Source: Candidatus Poseidoniaceae archaeon
Lineage (GTDB): Archaea > Thermoplasmatota > Poseidoniia > Poseidoniales > Poseidoniaceae
Assembly: GCA_030747785.1 (NCBI GenBank)
Contig: JASLKC010000020.1
Span: forward strand, 1 to 35,452
DNA: 35,452 nt
Direction of reading: 5' to 3'
In this document: positions 17,288-25,872 of the stretch, piece by piece
Position numbering within the stretch: the stretch's first letter is position 1
Layout: every line of letters begins with the position of its first letter
Made by a program: the position numbers and the translations under genes
Notes under the pieces: generated by a model
Database searches by the model: none
What the model saw: only the letters and a program-made list of their open reading frames with translations
What the model was told of the DNA's origin: nothing

Positions 17288-17751
17288 GAAGACTAATCGG
17301 CTCATTTCACTGCCAACGAAACATGGAGTGGACTAGAAGTGGCGATGACCTATTCGTAAGGCTCGACCCAGGAGAAGAAATCCACGCTGCACTCAGAGCG
17401 TTAGCCGATGAAGCAGAATTCGATGCTGCGGCAATAACTAGTGGAATTGGCCGCACTAGAGGCAACCACTACGGCTACATGTCTGATGACCACATTTACA
17501 CTCGTCGAAGTTTCGAGCCTGCTGCAGAATTAGTTTCACTTCAAGGAAACCTAGCACGTCTTGAAGATGGCACAGCATTTACTCATATTCATGCTACATG
17601 GTGCAGCGATGACAATATTGTGATGGCTGGACATTTGTTTGAATCTACTATACATGTTGTAGGAGAAATTCATATGAGAATACTCTCAGAAGCGATAATG
17701 ACACGTTGTCCAATGGAGAATAGCGAGTTTGTTGCACTACGCTTTTCGTGA
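17284..17751 (+). CDS. PPC/DUF296-domain protein
   Basis: Single PPC (plant and prokaryote conserved, DUF296) domain of about 140 residues. The family forms trimers with a metal-binding His site and in plants is attached to AT-hook DNA-binding proteins; the prokaryotic role is poorly defined. Seen here: LFVRLDPGEEIHAALRALADE at the start of the domain, AAITSGIGRTRG near residue 50-60, and the His triad H101-x-H103 ... H117 in FTHIHATW and MAGHLFES, followed by VVGEIHMRIL. The upstream ATG at 17284 shares an ATGA junction with the previous gene; an internal ATG at 17323 (MEWTRSGDD) fits the family start better, so the first 13 residues are doubtful. It could be a DNA-binding or metal-sensing protein. 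Confidence 0.85.
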   Translation: MRRLIGSFHCQRNMEWTRSGDDLFVRLDPGEEIHAALRALADEAEFDAAAITSGIGRTRGNHYGYMSDDHIYTRRSFEPAAELVSLQGNLARLEDGTAFTHIHATWCSDDNIVMAGHLFESTIHVVGEIHMRILSEAIMTRCPMENSEFVALRFS

Positions 17752-17782
17752 TGTTCAAAGCCTATGGCTGCGGTGGTAATTC

Positions 17783-19804
17783 ATGGCCGGGGCGGACCGC
17801 ATAAGTGAACTCGCCGAAGCCGTGCGATACCATCGCGAACTTTACTACAATCAGGCTGCCCCGGAGGTAACTGATGCAGAATTTGATATGCTATGGGAGG
17901 AGTTAATCCTCCTTGATCCTAGCAATGCCGTACTCCATGAAGTAGGCCCTGAACCGGCCCCTGGGACTGTGAAGGTAGACCACACATTCCCAATGCGTTC
18001 TCTCGATAAAGGAATCAATGCTGAAGACATAATTCACTTCGTAACCCAATCGACCTTTAGCGGTACTAGATACATCGCCCAACCTAAATTAGACGGCTCT
18101 GCACTTTCATTGGAATACGTGTCTGGAAATTTGGTTAGAGCCGCAACAAGAGGTAGTGGAGAGCGGGGTGAAGATGTCACTCTTAACGCACGTTTAGTAG
18201 GAAATGTCCCATTACGCCTGAACATAGCTGCTGATTGTCATGTTCGCGGTGAAGTTGTCATGCCATTGGCTATATTTGAAGAAAAATATCGCGAAATATC
18301 ACCAAATCCTCGCAATCTCGCCGCAGGTGCCCTTCGGCAAAAACACGGCGATGGTAAGGCCGATGCAAGAGATTTGATATTCCAAGCATACGATGTAAAA
18401 TTCCCACAGGTATCTCCCGATACCAATCTCGATAGCGATTTACTATCTTGGCTTAGTAAAGCAGGCATTGAACCAGCTCCTTGGACAATCTTTGATGAGG
18501 ACCAACCGCAAAATGCAATGGTTGAGCATACCGTTTCTTGGACAGGAAAACGCGCTGAATATGAATATGAAATCGATGGGATTGTATTCAAGTTAGACGA
18601 CCTTGCTCAGCGTGAACGACTTGGAATGACTGCGCATCACCCGCGTTGGGCTCTGGCGTGGAAGTTCCCTTCTCAGGAAGCAGAGAGTGTGTTACTCGGA
18701 GTTGACTGGCAAACTGGGCGCACTGGTGCAATAACCCCAGTAGCACGAATTGCTCCACAAATGGTTGGAGGCGTGACAGTGGAAAATGTCACACTTCACA
18801 ATGTAGGTGAAGTTGAGCGATTAGCAATTACATTGGGCGATAAAGTTAGAATTACTCGTAGAGGAGATGTTATTCCGAAAATTATCGAAAATCTAGGCCA
18901 AGCAACGATTACTGATTTGGAGAATCGTTTTCATGCCAATGGCGAACCTTTTGTCGGAAAATTACCTTCAGGAGTAATTCCGATTCCATCGAATTGCCCG
19001 GCCTGCGATAGGGCTCTCGTAATGGATGGAGCATTTTTGCGCTGTATTTCTTTGGATTGTGATGCAAGAACCGCCCGTTCTCTGACCTATTGGTGCCGTT
19101 CTCTGGAAATGGACGGCGTTGGGGAGAAGTTGATCGACGCATTACTTGAAGCAGGACTAGTCGAATCTATTGCTGACCTATACCGGCTTCAACATGCTCA
19201 ACTTGCCGACCTTGAAAGAATGGGTGATAAGAGTGCGTACAATGTTTTGGACGAACTTGCAAAGACTCGAAACCTAACACTATCTCGATTCCTTCATGCT
19301 CTTGGCATGGAACGTATTGGTCCAGAAGTTGCGACGACTATTTCTCAGCATTTTGTTAGTTTGGGGCGCATTTTGGAATGGGCTGACGGCGAGGATTTGG
19401 AAGAGTTAACCGCAGTTGATGGCATTGGCGAGAAAGTAGCCCAGACATTTAGGAATGGAATACAGAAACGTCGTGACCTTATTCAAGAATTATCAACAAT
19501 AATCGAAATTACCGATGAAGCACCAGCTGCAACCGGCATATTCGAGGGGCGCTCTTTTTGCATCACCGGATCACTTACAAAACCCCGAAAGGAAATTGCC
19601 TTAGCAATCAAGAATGCAGGAGGCAGAGTGGTTAGCAGCGTTAGCAATAGCCTTGATGTCTTAGTCGTTGGAGATAATGCTGGAAGTAAATTATCCAAGG
19701 CACAAAGCCTTGGGCTAGTAGTTTGGAGTGAAGAGGAATTATTCTTGGAAATTAGCAATGATTCAGTCAAAGATATCGCTTCCAAGACCCTATTCGATTT
19801 CTGA
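17783..19804 (+). CDS. ligA: NAD-dependent DNA ligase LigA
   Basis: Seals nicks in duplex DNA during replication and repair, using NAD+ to adenylate the enzyme. The 673-residue length equals bacterial LigA and all domains are present in order. Domain Ia has the NMN-binding Tyr-Tyr and Asp residues (YHRELYYNQAAPEVTDAEFDML, residues 16-37). The nucleotidyltransferase domain has catalytic Lys102 in KLDG and later NPRNLAAGALRQ and DGIVFKLDD. The OB-fold has RTGAITPVARI. The zinc finger has CPAC and a second Cys pair (C-x-five-C) about 15 residues on. Helix-hairpin-helix motifs follow, and a C-terminal BRCT domain begins at FEGRSFCITGSL. No inactivating change was seen. Start ATG has GGTGGT five bases upstream. 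Archaea normally rely on ATP-dependent ligase, so this is probably a gene gained from bacteria; Haloferax is a known archaeal precedent. Confidence 0.97.
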   Translation: MAGADRISELAEAVRYHRELYYNQAAPEVTDAEFDMLWEELILLDPSNAVLHEVGPEPAPGTVKVDHTFPMRSLDKGINAEDIIHFVTQSTFSGTRYIAQPKLDGSALSLEYVSGNLVRAATRGSGERGEDVTLNARLVGNVPLRLNIAADCHVRGEVVMPLAIFEEKYREISPNPRNLAAGALRQKHGDGKADARDLIFQAYDVKFPQVSPDTNLDSDLLSWLSKAGIEPAPWTIFDEDQPQNAMVEHTVSWTGKRAEYEYEIDGIVFKLDDLAQRERLGMTAHHPRWALAWKFPSQEAESVLLGVDWQTGRTGAITPVARIAPQMVGGVTVENVTLHNVGEVERLAITLGDKVRITRRGDVIPKIIENLGQATITDLENRFHANGEPFVGKLPSGVIPIPSNCPACDRALVMDGAFLRCISLDCDARTARSLTYWCRSLEMDGVGEKLIDALLEAGLVESIADLYRLQHAQLADLERMGDKSAYNVLDELAKTRNLTLSRFLHALGMERIGPEVATTISQHFVSLGRILEWADGEDLEELTAVDGIGEKVAQTFRNGIQKRRDLIQELSTIIEITDEAPAATGIFEGRSFCITGSLTKPRKEIALAIKNAGGRVVSSVSNSLDVLVVGDNAGSKLSKAQSLGLVVWSEEELFLEISNDSVKDIASKTLFDF

Positions 19805-19848
19805 CCTAATGAGGGAGACTTCATACCTGAATAGTCGATGAGGAGACT

Positions 19849-22239
19849 ATGCGTCGCATTACAGCCGCAATGCTTGTACTCATTTTCGCCATGTCTTTAG
19901 CTTCACCATTGAGTGAAGGAAAAGAGAATGGGATATTCAACTCGGCCAATGGTTGTACATGTCATTATGCCGGCACAACCACCACCTCATTGACAGGAAC
20001 TCCAACAGATTATTCTCCGGGCCAGACCTATTCTCTGACGCTAACTGTTGCAGGCGGAGGTAGTGGCAAAGGAGGATTTTCAATGAATGTCAATAAAGGC
20101 TCATTTTCAAATCCAGGCACCTCTGTGAAGATAAATAATAGCGATAATAAACAGGCAACCCATTCTAATCCTAACGTAAGAACATGGACATTTGATTGGA
20201 ATGCTCCATCATCAGGTTCTGGTACAGTAACTTTCGATTGGGGAGTTATTGAAGCAAATGGAAATGGTGGGAATACTGGAGATAACAGAAATACCGGCAC
20301 AAAGAATGTTCCCGAATCTGTAACGAATAGTCCTCCTTCGGTTTCCAATGTGCAGATATCTCCGTCTTCAGCAATGACTGGGGATACATTGTCACTTTCA
20401 TATAATTACAATGACGGTGATGGCGATTCTGAGAGTGGCACCCAAATTAGGTGGTACAAAAATAGCAACCTCGTCTCCACTCGCAACAACATGAATACCG
20501 TCCCTTCATCTTTGACTATGAAAGGTGAATCGTGGGTTGTAGAAGTTACACCAAGTGACGGAACCGACCAAGGAAGCCCTGTGCAATCAAATGCCATGAT
20601 TATTCTCAACTCTGCACCTGTAGCCTCTGGTTCAATCACTCCATCTACTCCTATGGAAGACGATGATCTAACTCTCGTATGGTCTGGTTCAGATACAGAT
20701 ACAGACCCAACAACTCTTGTTGGGATTGAATGGTTTGTAGACGGCAGCGTCGTCGAAACTTTTGATGATACAACTACTGTTCCTTCTATTGCCATTCGTT
20801 CTGGCGATGTTTGGCACGCGAAAGTTATGGTGAATGATGGTACAACGAATAGCCTATGGTTCACAGTTCCAAGTGTAACAGTCGGCTCATCAAATACAGC
20901 ACCAGTCATGTCGAGTGTAACACTTGCAGGACCATATACAACTGTAGATGATTTGGTTGCATCCGCTCAAGCAAATGATGGTGATGGCGATTCTCTAACA
21001 TATGAATGGCAGTGGGTGGGCTCTTCTATCACAACAAATATTCTTCCTTCGACCTTGACAACTAAGGGCGAAAGTTGGACAGCAAAATGCAGAGTAACCG
21101 ATGGTTCAGCATACTCTGCATGGATGGAATCTAGTCCGGTAATAATTCAAAACTCAGCGCCCGTGGTTGAGAACCTATCTATCGATCAAGACACGGTTTG
21201 GTTCCAAGAGAATGCAACATGGTCTCATGTTGCAAGCGACGCTGATGGCGACCAAATTACTATTCTAGAACAATGGAGTCAAAATGGAGATGAATTGACA
21301 TTGACCATTCAAGCAAGAGATACTGAGATGGCACTATCATCAACAGTTAGTGACACAGTACTCATTGTTAATGCGCCCCCCTCTGTTTCTTTTGATGGGG
21401 AACTTAGTCAGGATTCTTTGAGCGACCTCGCTCCTGTATTCACTACAGACGACCTAAATTCAGATGCAGTTACACTTTCATATGAATGGATGAGAAATGG
21501 ATATCTAACTTCATTCAATTCCTCAGCAGTTCCCGCCATTAGCCTCGCACCTGAAGATACTTGGATTGTAGCGGTTACCCCAAATGATGGCATGGATGAT
21601 GGAGATACTTTGTTGGTTGAATTCACCATTACTAACATCGCTCCAAGTGCGGCAATTACAGCCGATAATAACGCTTTAATCGGCGTCCCAACAACTCTTT
21701 CTGCAATCTCTTCAGTTGATGTCGACGGAGTAATTTATGAAGTAATTTGGACAATAGATTCGATGACATATAGTGGATTAACAATCCAATATGCACCAAC
21801 TACAGCTTCGACAAATGTCAGCGTAACCGTCTATGATTACAGTGGCGCATCATCTTCTATGTCTATGACATTGCTCGCTACGCCTGCACCAACTGCAAAT
21901 AATGTCAATGTGAAGGTTGTTGATAACGAGGTATCCCTCTCTTGGAGTGGAGATGCAGACGAATGGGCAATTTACCGGGATGGCACCCAAATCGGTACTA
22001 CTACGGATAACAAATGGGCGGACCGACCTCCAATTGAAGGAGATTATACCTATGGCGTTGGTGCTGTAGTAGAGGGTACCGCAATTCCGATTCATGAAGA
22101 GACGTCTGCAAGCCTTGCAGTTGATGATTCAATCGAAGAACCAGGCCCAGCAACAACCGCTGGAATGATAATTGGTATTGTCATGATATTGATTGGCGGT
22201 GCTGGTGTTGCCCTTTCTTTCATTCCAAGGAGGGATTAA
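19849..22239 (+). CDS. Secreted CxCH / Reeler-like protein with Ig repeats
   Basis: Exported protein of 796 residues. Residues 1-23 are a signal peptide (RRITAAMLVLIFAMSLASPLSEG). The mature N-terminus has a CxCH motif (GCTCHYAG, about residues 34-41) and then a domain with YSPGQTYSLTLTVAGG and GGFSMNVNKGSF, which resembles Reeler and 'choice-of-anchor V' domains. In those, a CxxCH-like motif at this place is common and suggests haem or metal attachment. From about residue 155 come six or so Ig-like domains, each with PVVENLSI-, GESWTAKC- or DGMDDGDT-like strands. A membrane helix (AGMIIGIVMILIGGAGVALSFI) and RRD end the protein. GAGGAG just upstream of ATG supports the start. First of three genes with no gaps; a metal- or electron-handling surface role is inferred, not shown. 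Confidence 0.85.
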   Translation: MRRITAAMLVLIFAMSLASPLSEGKENGIFNSANGCTCHYAGTTTTSLTGTPTDYSPGQTYSLTLTVAGGGSGKGGFSMNVNKGSFSNPGTSVKINNSDNKQATHSNPNVRTWTFDWNAPSSGSGTVTFDWGVIEANGNGGNTGDNRNTGTKNVPESVTNSPPSVSNVQISPSSAMTGDTLSLSYNYNDGDGDSESGTQIRWYKNSNLVSTRNNMNTVPSSLTMKGESWVVEVTPSDGTDQGSPVQSNAMIILNSAPVASGSITPSTPMEDDDLTLVWSGSDTDTDPTTLVGIEWFVDGSVVETFDDTTTVPSIAIRSGDVWHAKVMVNDGTTNSLWFTVPSVTVGSSNTAPVMSSVTLAGPYTTVDDLVASAQANDGDGDSLTYEWQWVGSSITTNILPSTLTTKGESWTAKCRVTDGSAYSAWMESSPVIIQNSAPVVENLSIDQDTVWFQENATWSHVASDADGDQITILEQWSQNGDELTLTIQARDTEMALSSTVSDTVLIVNAPPSVSFDGELSQDSLSDLAPVFTTDDLNSDAVTLSYEWMRNGYLTSFNSSAVPAISLAPEDTWIVAVTPNDGMDDGDTLLVEFTITNIAPSAAITADNNALIGVPTTLSAISSVDVDGVIYEVIWTIDSMTYSGLTIQYAPTTASTNVSVTVYDYSGASSSMSMTLLATPAPTANNVNVKVVDNEVSLSWSGDADEWAIYRDGTQIGTTTDNKWADRPPIEGDYTYGVGAVVEGTAIPIHEETSASLAVDDSIEEPGPATTAGMIIGIVMILIGGAGVALSFIPRRD

Positions 22240-23358
22240 ATGCGTAAAACACTCATAATCGCAATGGTGCTATTACTGCTATCATCGGGGATTTCTACTG
22301 CAAATCCAGGTGGAGAGGGTGATGCCCTCAGGTCGATGGAGTGCGGTGGCTCGTGTCATGGCGATGCCGGTTCGAGCGATATTTCACCATCCACGATTTC
22401 AATAATCGTTGATGATGAGGTTTGGGCTGGATTATTCACGACAGTTTCAGTTGTTGTTGAAGGAGTTGAACCTTCTTCAAAGCGACTCGTGGGAGTCTTC
22501 CTTCTGACAAATGAGAATGGTGCAAAAGATACCCCTGCTCATGAAGGTTGGACAATAGTATCCGATGCGAATGGAGGCACGAATAATTATGTTGAACTCG
22601 AATATCCAAGAGATGCAGACTCACTCACATTTACTTGGATTCTAAGAGCCCCGGATGCCCCGATTGAACACAATTTGTTAGCGACAGTCCATCACGGTAG
22701 TGAGGACGGAGGTAATGCTTTCCAAGGGCAATCTGAGACTATTGTAATCGATGTGTGGACCCCACCGGAGAACCTTGCCAGATTAGCAGCAGATTGGGAG
22801 CCCCCGGCAGTGAGGGATATTGGTGAACAAACAACGATTTCACTCGAAACCGAGGACGTCACATCTTTCACAGCCGAGTATCGCATAGATGGCGGAGAGC
22901 CCGTTAGCCTGTTGGTTTCCGATGGTTCATTCACCCTTCCAGCAGCAGTCAACCCCGGCGTTGTCGAATGGAGGGCACATCTCGAAGGCGATGGCCCAGA
23001 CCAAACTACAGTTTGGTTCAGAATTGTAGCTGCTGAACCTGCTTGGGAAGTAGATGAAACGGCATTATATTTGCAGGCCTTTGCCCTGCTATTCCTCTTT
23101 GCAGGCTTAGTGGTAATGCAACGTCCATCCAATGGAGTCGATATGAAGTCATACGACCACACGAATCAAGTTCCAGCAATGGATACCGTTGCTAATTCTA
23201 TGTACGGAGGAGCTGCAGAGATTTTCACACAACCCCTACAAACTCATTCTGGACCTCCACTTCCTCCTAGCGGTTTGCCAGCAGGATGGACTATGGAACA
23301 ATGGCAACATTACGGCCAAGAACATTTAGATTCAATTCTAAGGGAGGGAGTACAATGA
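22240..23358 (+). CDS. Secreted CxxxCH protein with membrane helix
   Basis: Exported 372-residue protein. Residues 1-21 are a signal peptide (RKTLIIAMVLLLLSSGISTA). The mature N-terminus has MECGGSCHGDAG, a CxxxCH motif placed exactly like the CxCH of the preceding gene. Residues about 45-165 form a beta domain in which GVFLLTNENG matches the position of the Reeler-like core; a second Ig-like domain follows to about 265. A membrane helix (LYLQAFALLFLFAGLVVMQ) leads to an 80-residue cytoplasmic tail ending in LPAGWTMEQWQHYGQEHL, a Trp-rich helical motif that may be a docking site. GGAGG lies six bases before ATG. The 3' end overlaps the next start (ATGA). Likely partner of the preceding protein; haem binding is only suggested because the spacing is not the classic CxxCH. 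Confidence 0.83.
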   Translation: MRKTLIIAMVLLLLSSGISTANPGGEGDALRSMECGGSCHGDAGSSDISPSTISIIVDDEVWAGLFTTVSVVVEGVEPSSKRLVGVFLLTNENGAKDTPAHEGWTIVSDANGGTNNYVELEYPRDADSLTFTWILRAPDAPIEHNLLATVHHGSEDGGNAFQGQSETIVIDVWTPPENLARLAADWEPPAVRDIGEQTTISLETEDVTSFTAEYRIDGGEPVSLLVSDGSFTLPAAVNPGVVEWRAHLEGDGPDQTTVWFRIVAAEPAWEVDETALYLQAFALLFLFAGLVVMQRPSNGVDMKSYDHTNQVPAMDTVANSMYGGAAEIFTQPLQTHSGPPLPPSGLPAGWTMEQWQHYGQEHLDSILREGVQ

Positions 23359-23864
23359 TTTCAGCTGGAACATTGCATGCGATCTCAACCGAATTAGTGG
23401 TTGGAATGTTTGTACTATCAGGATTTTGTTTCTTATTGTGCATGCTTGACAAAGGCCCTGAAGTAAAGGCTAATGTCGCACATTGGGCACTATTAGGTGG
23501 TCTTTTAGCAACTCCAGCCGCAATTATTACTGGAGTTCTTGCAGCACCTGGTGAAGGGATAGAAAATCCATTATTGGCAAACAAACTTCTTCTTTCAATG
23601 TCAGCAGTAGGCCTTGCGATTGGTGTTTTGCTTCGAAGGAGAATGGGTGCAGAGGTAGACCGCCTTCATTCAGGTATGGGAATGGTATCGGTTGGATTGA
23701 TATTATTCACTGCTGGCATCGGAGGAGAATTCGCCCGTGGCGAGACTCTAATCTTCTTCATTCCCAAAGAAACGGTATTCCTCTTCCCAATTTGGGTGAG
23801 TGCAATAATTCTGATACTCGGTATGGTGATATTGGGTAAATCAGCCATACAACATCGAGGATGA
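23355..23864 (+). CDS. Four-helix membrane protein, DUF2231-like
   Basis: Integral membrane protein of 169 residues with four hydrophobic segments: VVGMFVLSGFCFLLCML, HWALLGGLLATPAAIITGVLA, a third around LLSMSAVGLAIGVLL, and two near the end that may form one or two helices (MVSVGLILFTAGIGG, FPIWVSAIILILGMVIL). His8 and His in AHWALL sit at helix starts. The layout and the N-terminal LHAISTELVVG recall DUF2231-type membrane proteins, which are often near cytochromes, but the match is weak. The ATG at 23355 overlaps the previous stop (ATGA) and has GGGAGGGAG upstream, so it is preferred to the longer in-frame extension. Third gene of the operon; its 3' end overlaps the converging PAC2 gene by 24 bases. 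Confidence 0.82.
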   Translation: MISAGTLHAISTELVVGMFVLSGFCFLLCMLDKGPEVKANVAHWALLGGLLATPAAIITGVLAAPGEGIENPLLANKLLLSMSAVGLAIGVLLRRRMGAEVDRLHSGMGMVSVGLILFTAGIGGEFARGETLIFFIPKETVFLFPIWVSAIILILGMVILGKSAIQHRG

Positions 23865-24644
23865 AGCTGATGATGGAGAGTCAGAACTCTCAGCCCCATC
23901 TACTAACATCTTCAATTGTTCTTCAAGCGCCATCGCTTCTTTGAGTAGAGGCTCGTGGTCAAGATTAACGATTGGTAAGAGCGTGTTTAGTTTCTCGATA
24001 ATTACTGCAGCAGCCCTAGCATCTGGGAAACGAGGGTCTGCCTCGACCATGATACTCAAGATATTGCGACCTCGGCGGTTTGCTTCACCCAATAAGACTC
24101 CAGTAATTCCCTTGATAACACCTTGTTCAAGCATTGTAATACCGAGTTCCTCAAGCATTGTTCGCATTTCAGGAGTTGCTCCAACACCGAGAACATCAAT
24201 TTCATCAGTGTCTTCGTAATCGACCATAGGCTCTTGACCATTTAAGCCACCTTTCATTCCCTTTCGGGCGAATGCATCAATCAAAACGCCCTTGCTAGTT
24301 TTGGCATTTTTCGACCATTCGAACATCGAAGTAACAATGTCGTGAACCAATGGTTCAGGCACCATCAATTCACTCATTAGAAGAATTACTTTGTCACATC
24401 CATCAACTGTGCAAACCGGGTCGCCAGCGTATGCGCGAATAGGTGGAAGCGGCACTCCTTCATTGACCAAGCACAGTGCAGGGAGATCGGGATGCGTAAC
24501 ACCGCCTATGTATTTCAACTCGAGGTGGTCAATCAAGAAATGAGCCACGACACTCGAGACCATCCCTACTGACGGAAAACAGCAAACGATGAGTGCATCT
24601 TCAGTTTGGACCCCTTCATCAATTCGAACGGTAGCCTTCGTCAT
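23841..24644 (-). CDS. PAC2-family protein (proteasome assembly chaperone-like)
   Basis: Member of the PAC2 family, related to eukaryotic proteasome assembly chaperone 2 and to archaeal PbaB-type proteins. The 267-residue product shows ALIVCCFPSVGMVSSVVAHFLIDHL near residues 15-40 (the conserved G-x-G strand-turn-helix), then KYIGGVTHPDLPALCLVNEGVPLPPIRAYAG, the core LLMSELMVPEPLVHDIVTSMFEW, and GVIKGITGVLLGEANRRG in the second half. The last 40 residues are helical with a Ser-rich tail. The start is set at the ATG giving MTKATVRIDEG, which fits the family; an in-frame ATG at 24728 would add 28 residues and leave almost no room for the promoter of the divergent nuclease gene. Monocistronic, minus strand. 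Confidence 0.88.
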   Translation of the reverse strand: MTKATVRIDEGVQTEDALIVCCFPSVGMVSSVVAHFLIDHLELKYIGGVTHPDLPALCLVNEGVPLPPIRAYAGDPVCTVDGCDKVILLMSELMVPEPLVHDIVTSMFEWSKNAKTSKGVLIDAFARKGMKGGLNGQEPMVDYEDTDEIDVLGVGATPEMRTMLEELGITMLEQGVIKGITGVLLGEANRRGRNILSIMVEADPRFPDARAAAVIIEKLNTLLPIVNLDHEPLLKEAMALEEQLKMLVDGAESSDSPSSASSSMLYG

Positions 24645-24726
24645 GGTTTGACCAGAGGGGACCTCCTGTATCAATCTCCCCCCAGCAATACGAAGCGATT
24701 TGAAGGTGAACGAATCAGGCAAAATC

Positions 24727-25872
24727 ATGGCGGAGCAACGAAGTCACACCCTCTCCCCATCTGCGTGGAATCGATATGAGACCTGCCCGCGTATGTATTG
24801 GCTTAGCAGACAGAGACTTCCACGCAAAGCCGGAATGGCCGCAAGCCTTGGAACAGCCGTCCATGCATCTGTTGAAGACATTCTTCAGGTAGACCTTTCC
24901 AACAAAAATGATTCAGATACCCATTGGTTGCCTGAACTGGCAGAAGACTTTCTCAAGACACGATGGGCAGAAGAGAAAGAACTCTTCATGGCAACACCGC
25001 GCCGCCCAATGTGGAAAGAAAAAGAGTGGGATAAAGCGAAGCGAATGCAACGTAGTGCCATTCGAATGCTTCTTGCTTTTATCGGTGCTGAAGGTACAAC
25101 TCCACTTCAGGTAACAGTTGCAATGTGGAAGGCATTACTCTCCCGAGTAATCGCAGTTGAAGGCGAATTGAGAACCAGCGACAATCGGCTGATGGGCCGA
25201 TTGGATATGCTTCTTGCAGACGTTGATTCCGATGGCAAAATCAAGAGTTGGGTTGTGGCAGATCTCAAGACTGGCAGAGCGCCGGAAGATGATTTGAAAC
25301 CCGAGGTTCAACGACAATTACTCCTTTACCGAGATATTCTCCTTTCTAATAATCCGAATGCGCCACCCGTGCGTGCTGAAGGATGGTATACTGCAAATGC
25401 AACTACGTATGGTGCTGATGGCCCTTCGGTATTGGAAGATGCCCTAGAGGCTTGGGCGGCTACACAACCGACAGAGACCCCCCTTCCCGCCACCCCAGGT
25501 CCAGATTCATGCGGTGGGTTCTGTGATTGGAAAGCGTGGTGCCCTCATTGGTGGAATTGGCGCCTTGAAAGCGGCACTCTTGGTAAATCTGATTTTTCGG
25601 ATGCGGTAATTCTGCTGCATCATATCGATGGGTCGAATGGCTCAGGTGTTGCGGAAATTTGTGAGCCTGCAAATGCAGAAGGCAGGGCAATGCCGACGGG
25701 AATTCAAATTCCAATTTCTTTTGATGGCCGTGGTTTAGAAGCGCTCAAAGAATTACTTTCGACCGGCCACCAAGGGCCGATTTTCATTGGCGGTGCAATG
25801 ACAACTCGCAATACTTGGAGAGTTGGGCATTGGTGCGATGTACTCGCATGGTCACCCATTGCGGACAGCTGA
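24727..25872 (+). CDS. RecB/Cas4-like PD-(D/E)XK nuclease with Fe-S cysteines
   Basis: Predicted DNA nuclease of the PD-(D/E)XK superfamily, nearest to the RecB/AddB C-terminal and Cas4 types. Start residues MAEQRSHTLS. Motifs: SPSAWNRYETCPRMYW with C20; GTAVHASVED with H46; GRLDMLLADV with D160; VVADLKTG with D179 and K181; and VQRQLLLYRD with the Q-x3-Y-type motif. A later CGGFCDWKAWCP gives C262, C266 and C272, which with C20 matches the four-cysteine Fe-S cluster of this family. A further C-terminal segment of about 90 residues may be a beta domain. All catalytic residues seem intact. No CRISPR array or cas1/cas2 gene is nearby, so a DNA-repair role is more likely than adaptation. Divergent from the PAC2 gene across 82 bases; its end overlaps the converging exonuclease gene by 21 bases. 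Confidence 0.92.
   Translation: MAEQRSHTLSPSAWNRYETCPRMYWLSRQRLPRKAGMAASLGTAVHASVEDILQVDLSNKNDSDTHWLPELAEDFLKTRWAEEKELFMATPRRPMWKEKEWDKAKRMQRSAIRMLLAFIGAEGTTPLQVTVAMWKALLSRVIAVEGELRTSDNRLMGRLDMLLADVDSDGKIKSWVVADLKTGRAPEDDLKPEVQRQLLLYRDILLSNNPNAPPVRAEGWYTANATTYGADGPSVLEDALEAWAATQPTETPLPATPGPDSCGGFCDWKAWCPHWWNWRLESGTLGKSDFSDAVILLHHIDGSNGSGVAEICEPANAEGRAMPTGIQIPISFDGRGLEALKELLSTGHQGPIFIGGAMTTRNTWRVGHWCDVLAWSPIADS

Noticed and set aside
23286-23354. Longer N-terminus for the four-helix membrane protein
   Set aside because: The extra 23 residues overlap the preceding gene; the ATG at 23355 has a strong ribosome site and an ATGA junction.
24726-24729. CATG serving as overlapping start codons of the divergent PAC2 and nuclease genes
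   Set aside because: The upstream PAC2 ATG would add 28 residues not expected for the family; the internal ATG at 24644 fits better and leaves promoter space.
24727-25872. CRISPR-associated Cas4
   Set aside because: The motifs fit Cas4-like nucleases in general, but there is no repeat array or other cas gene in the window.
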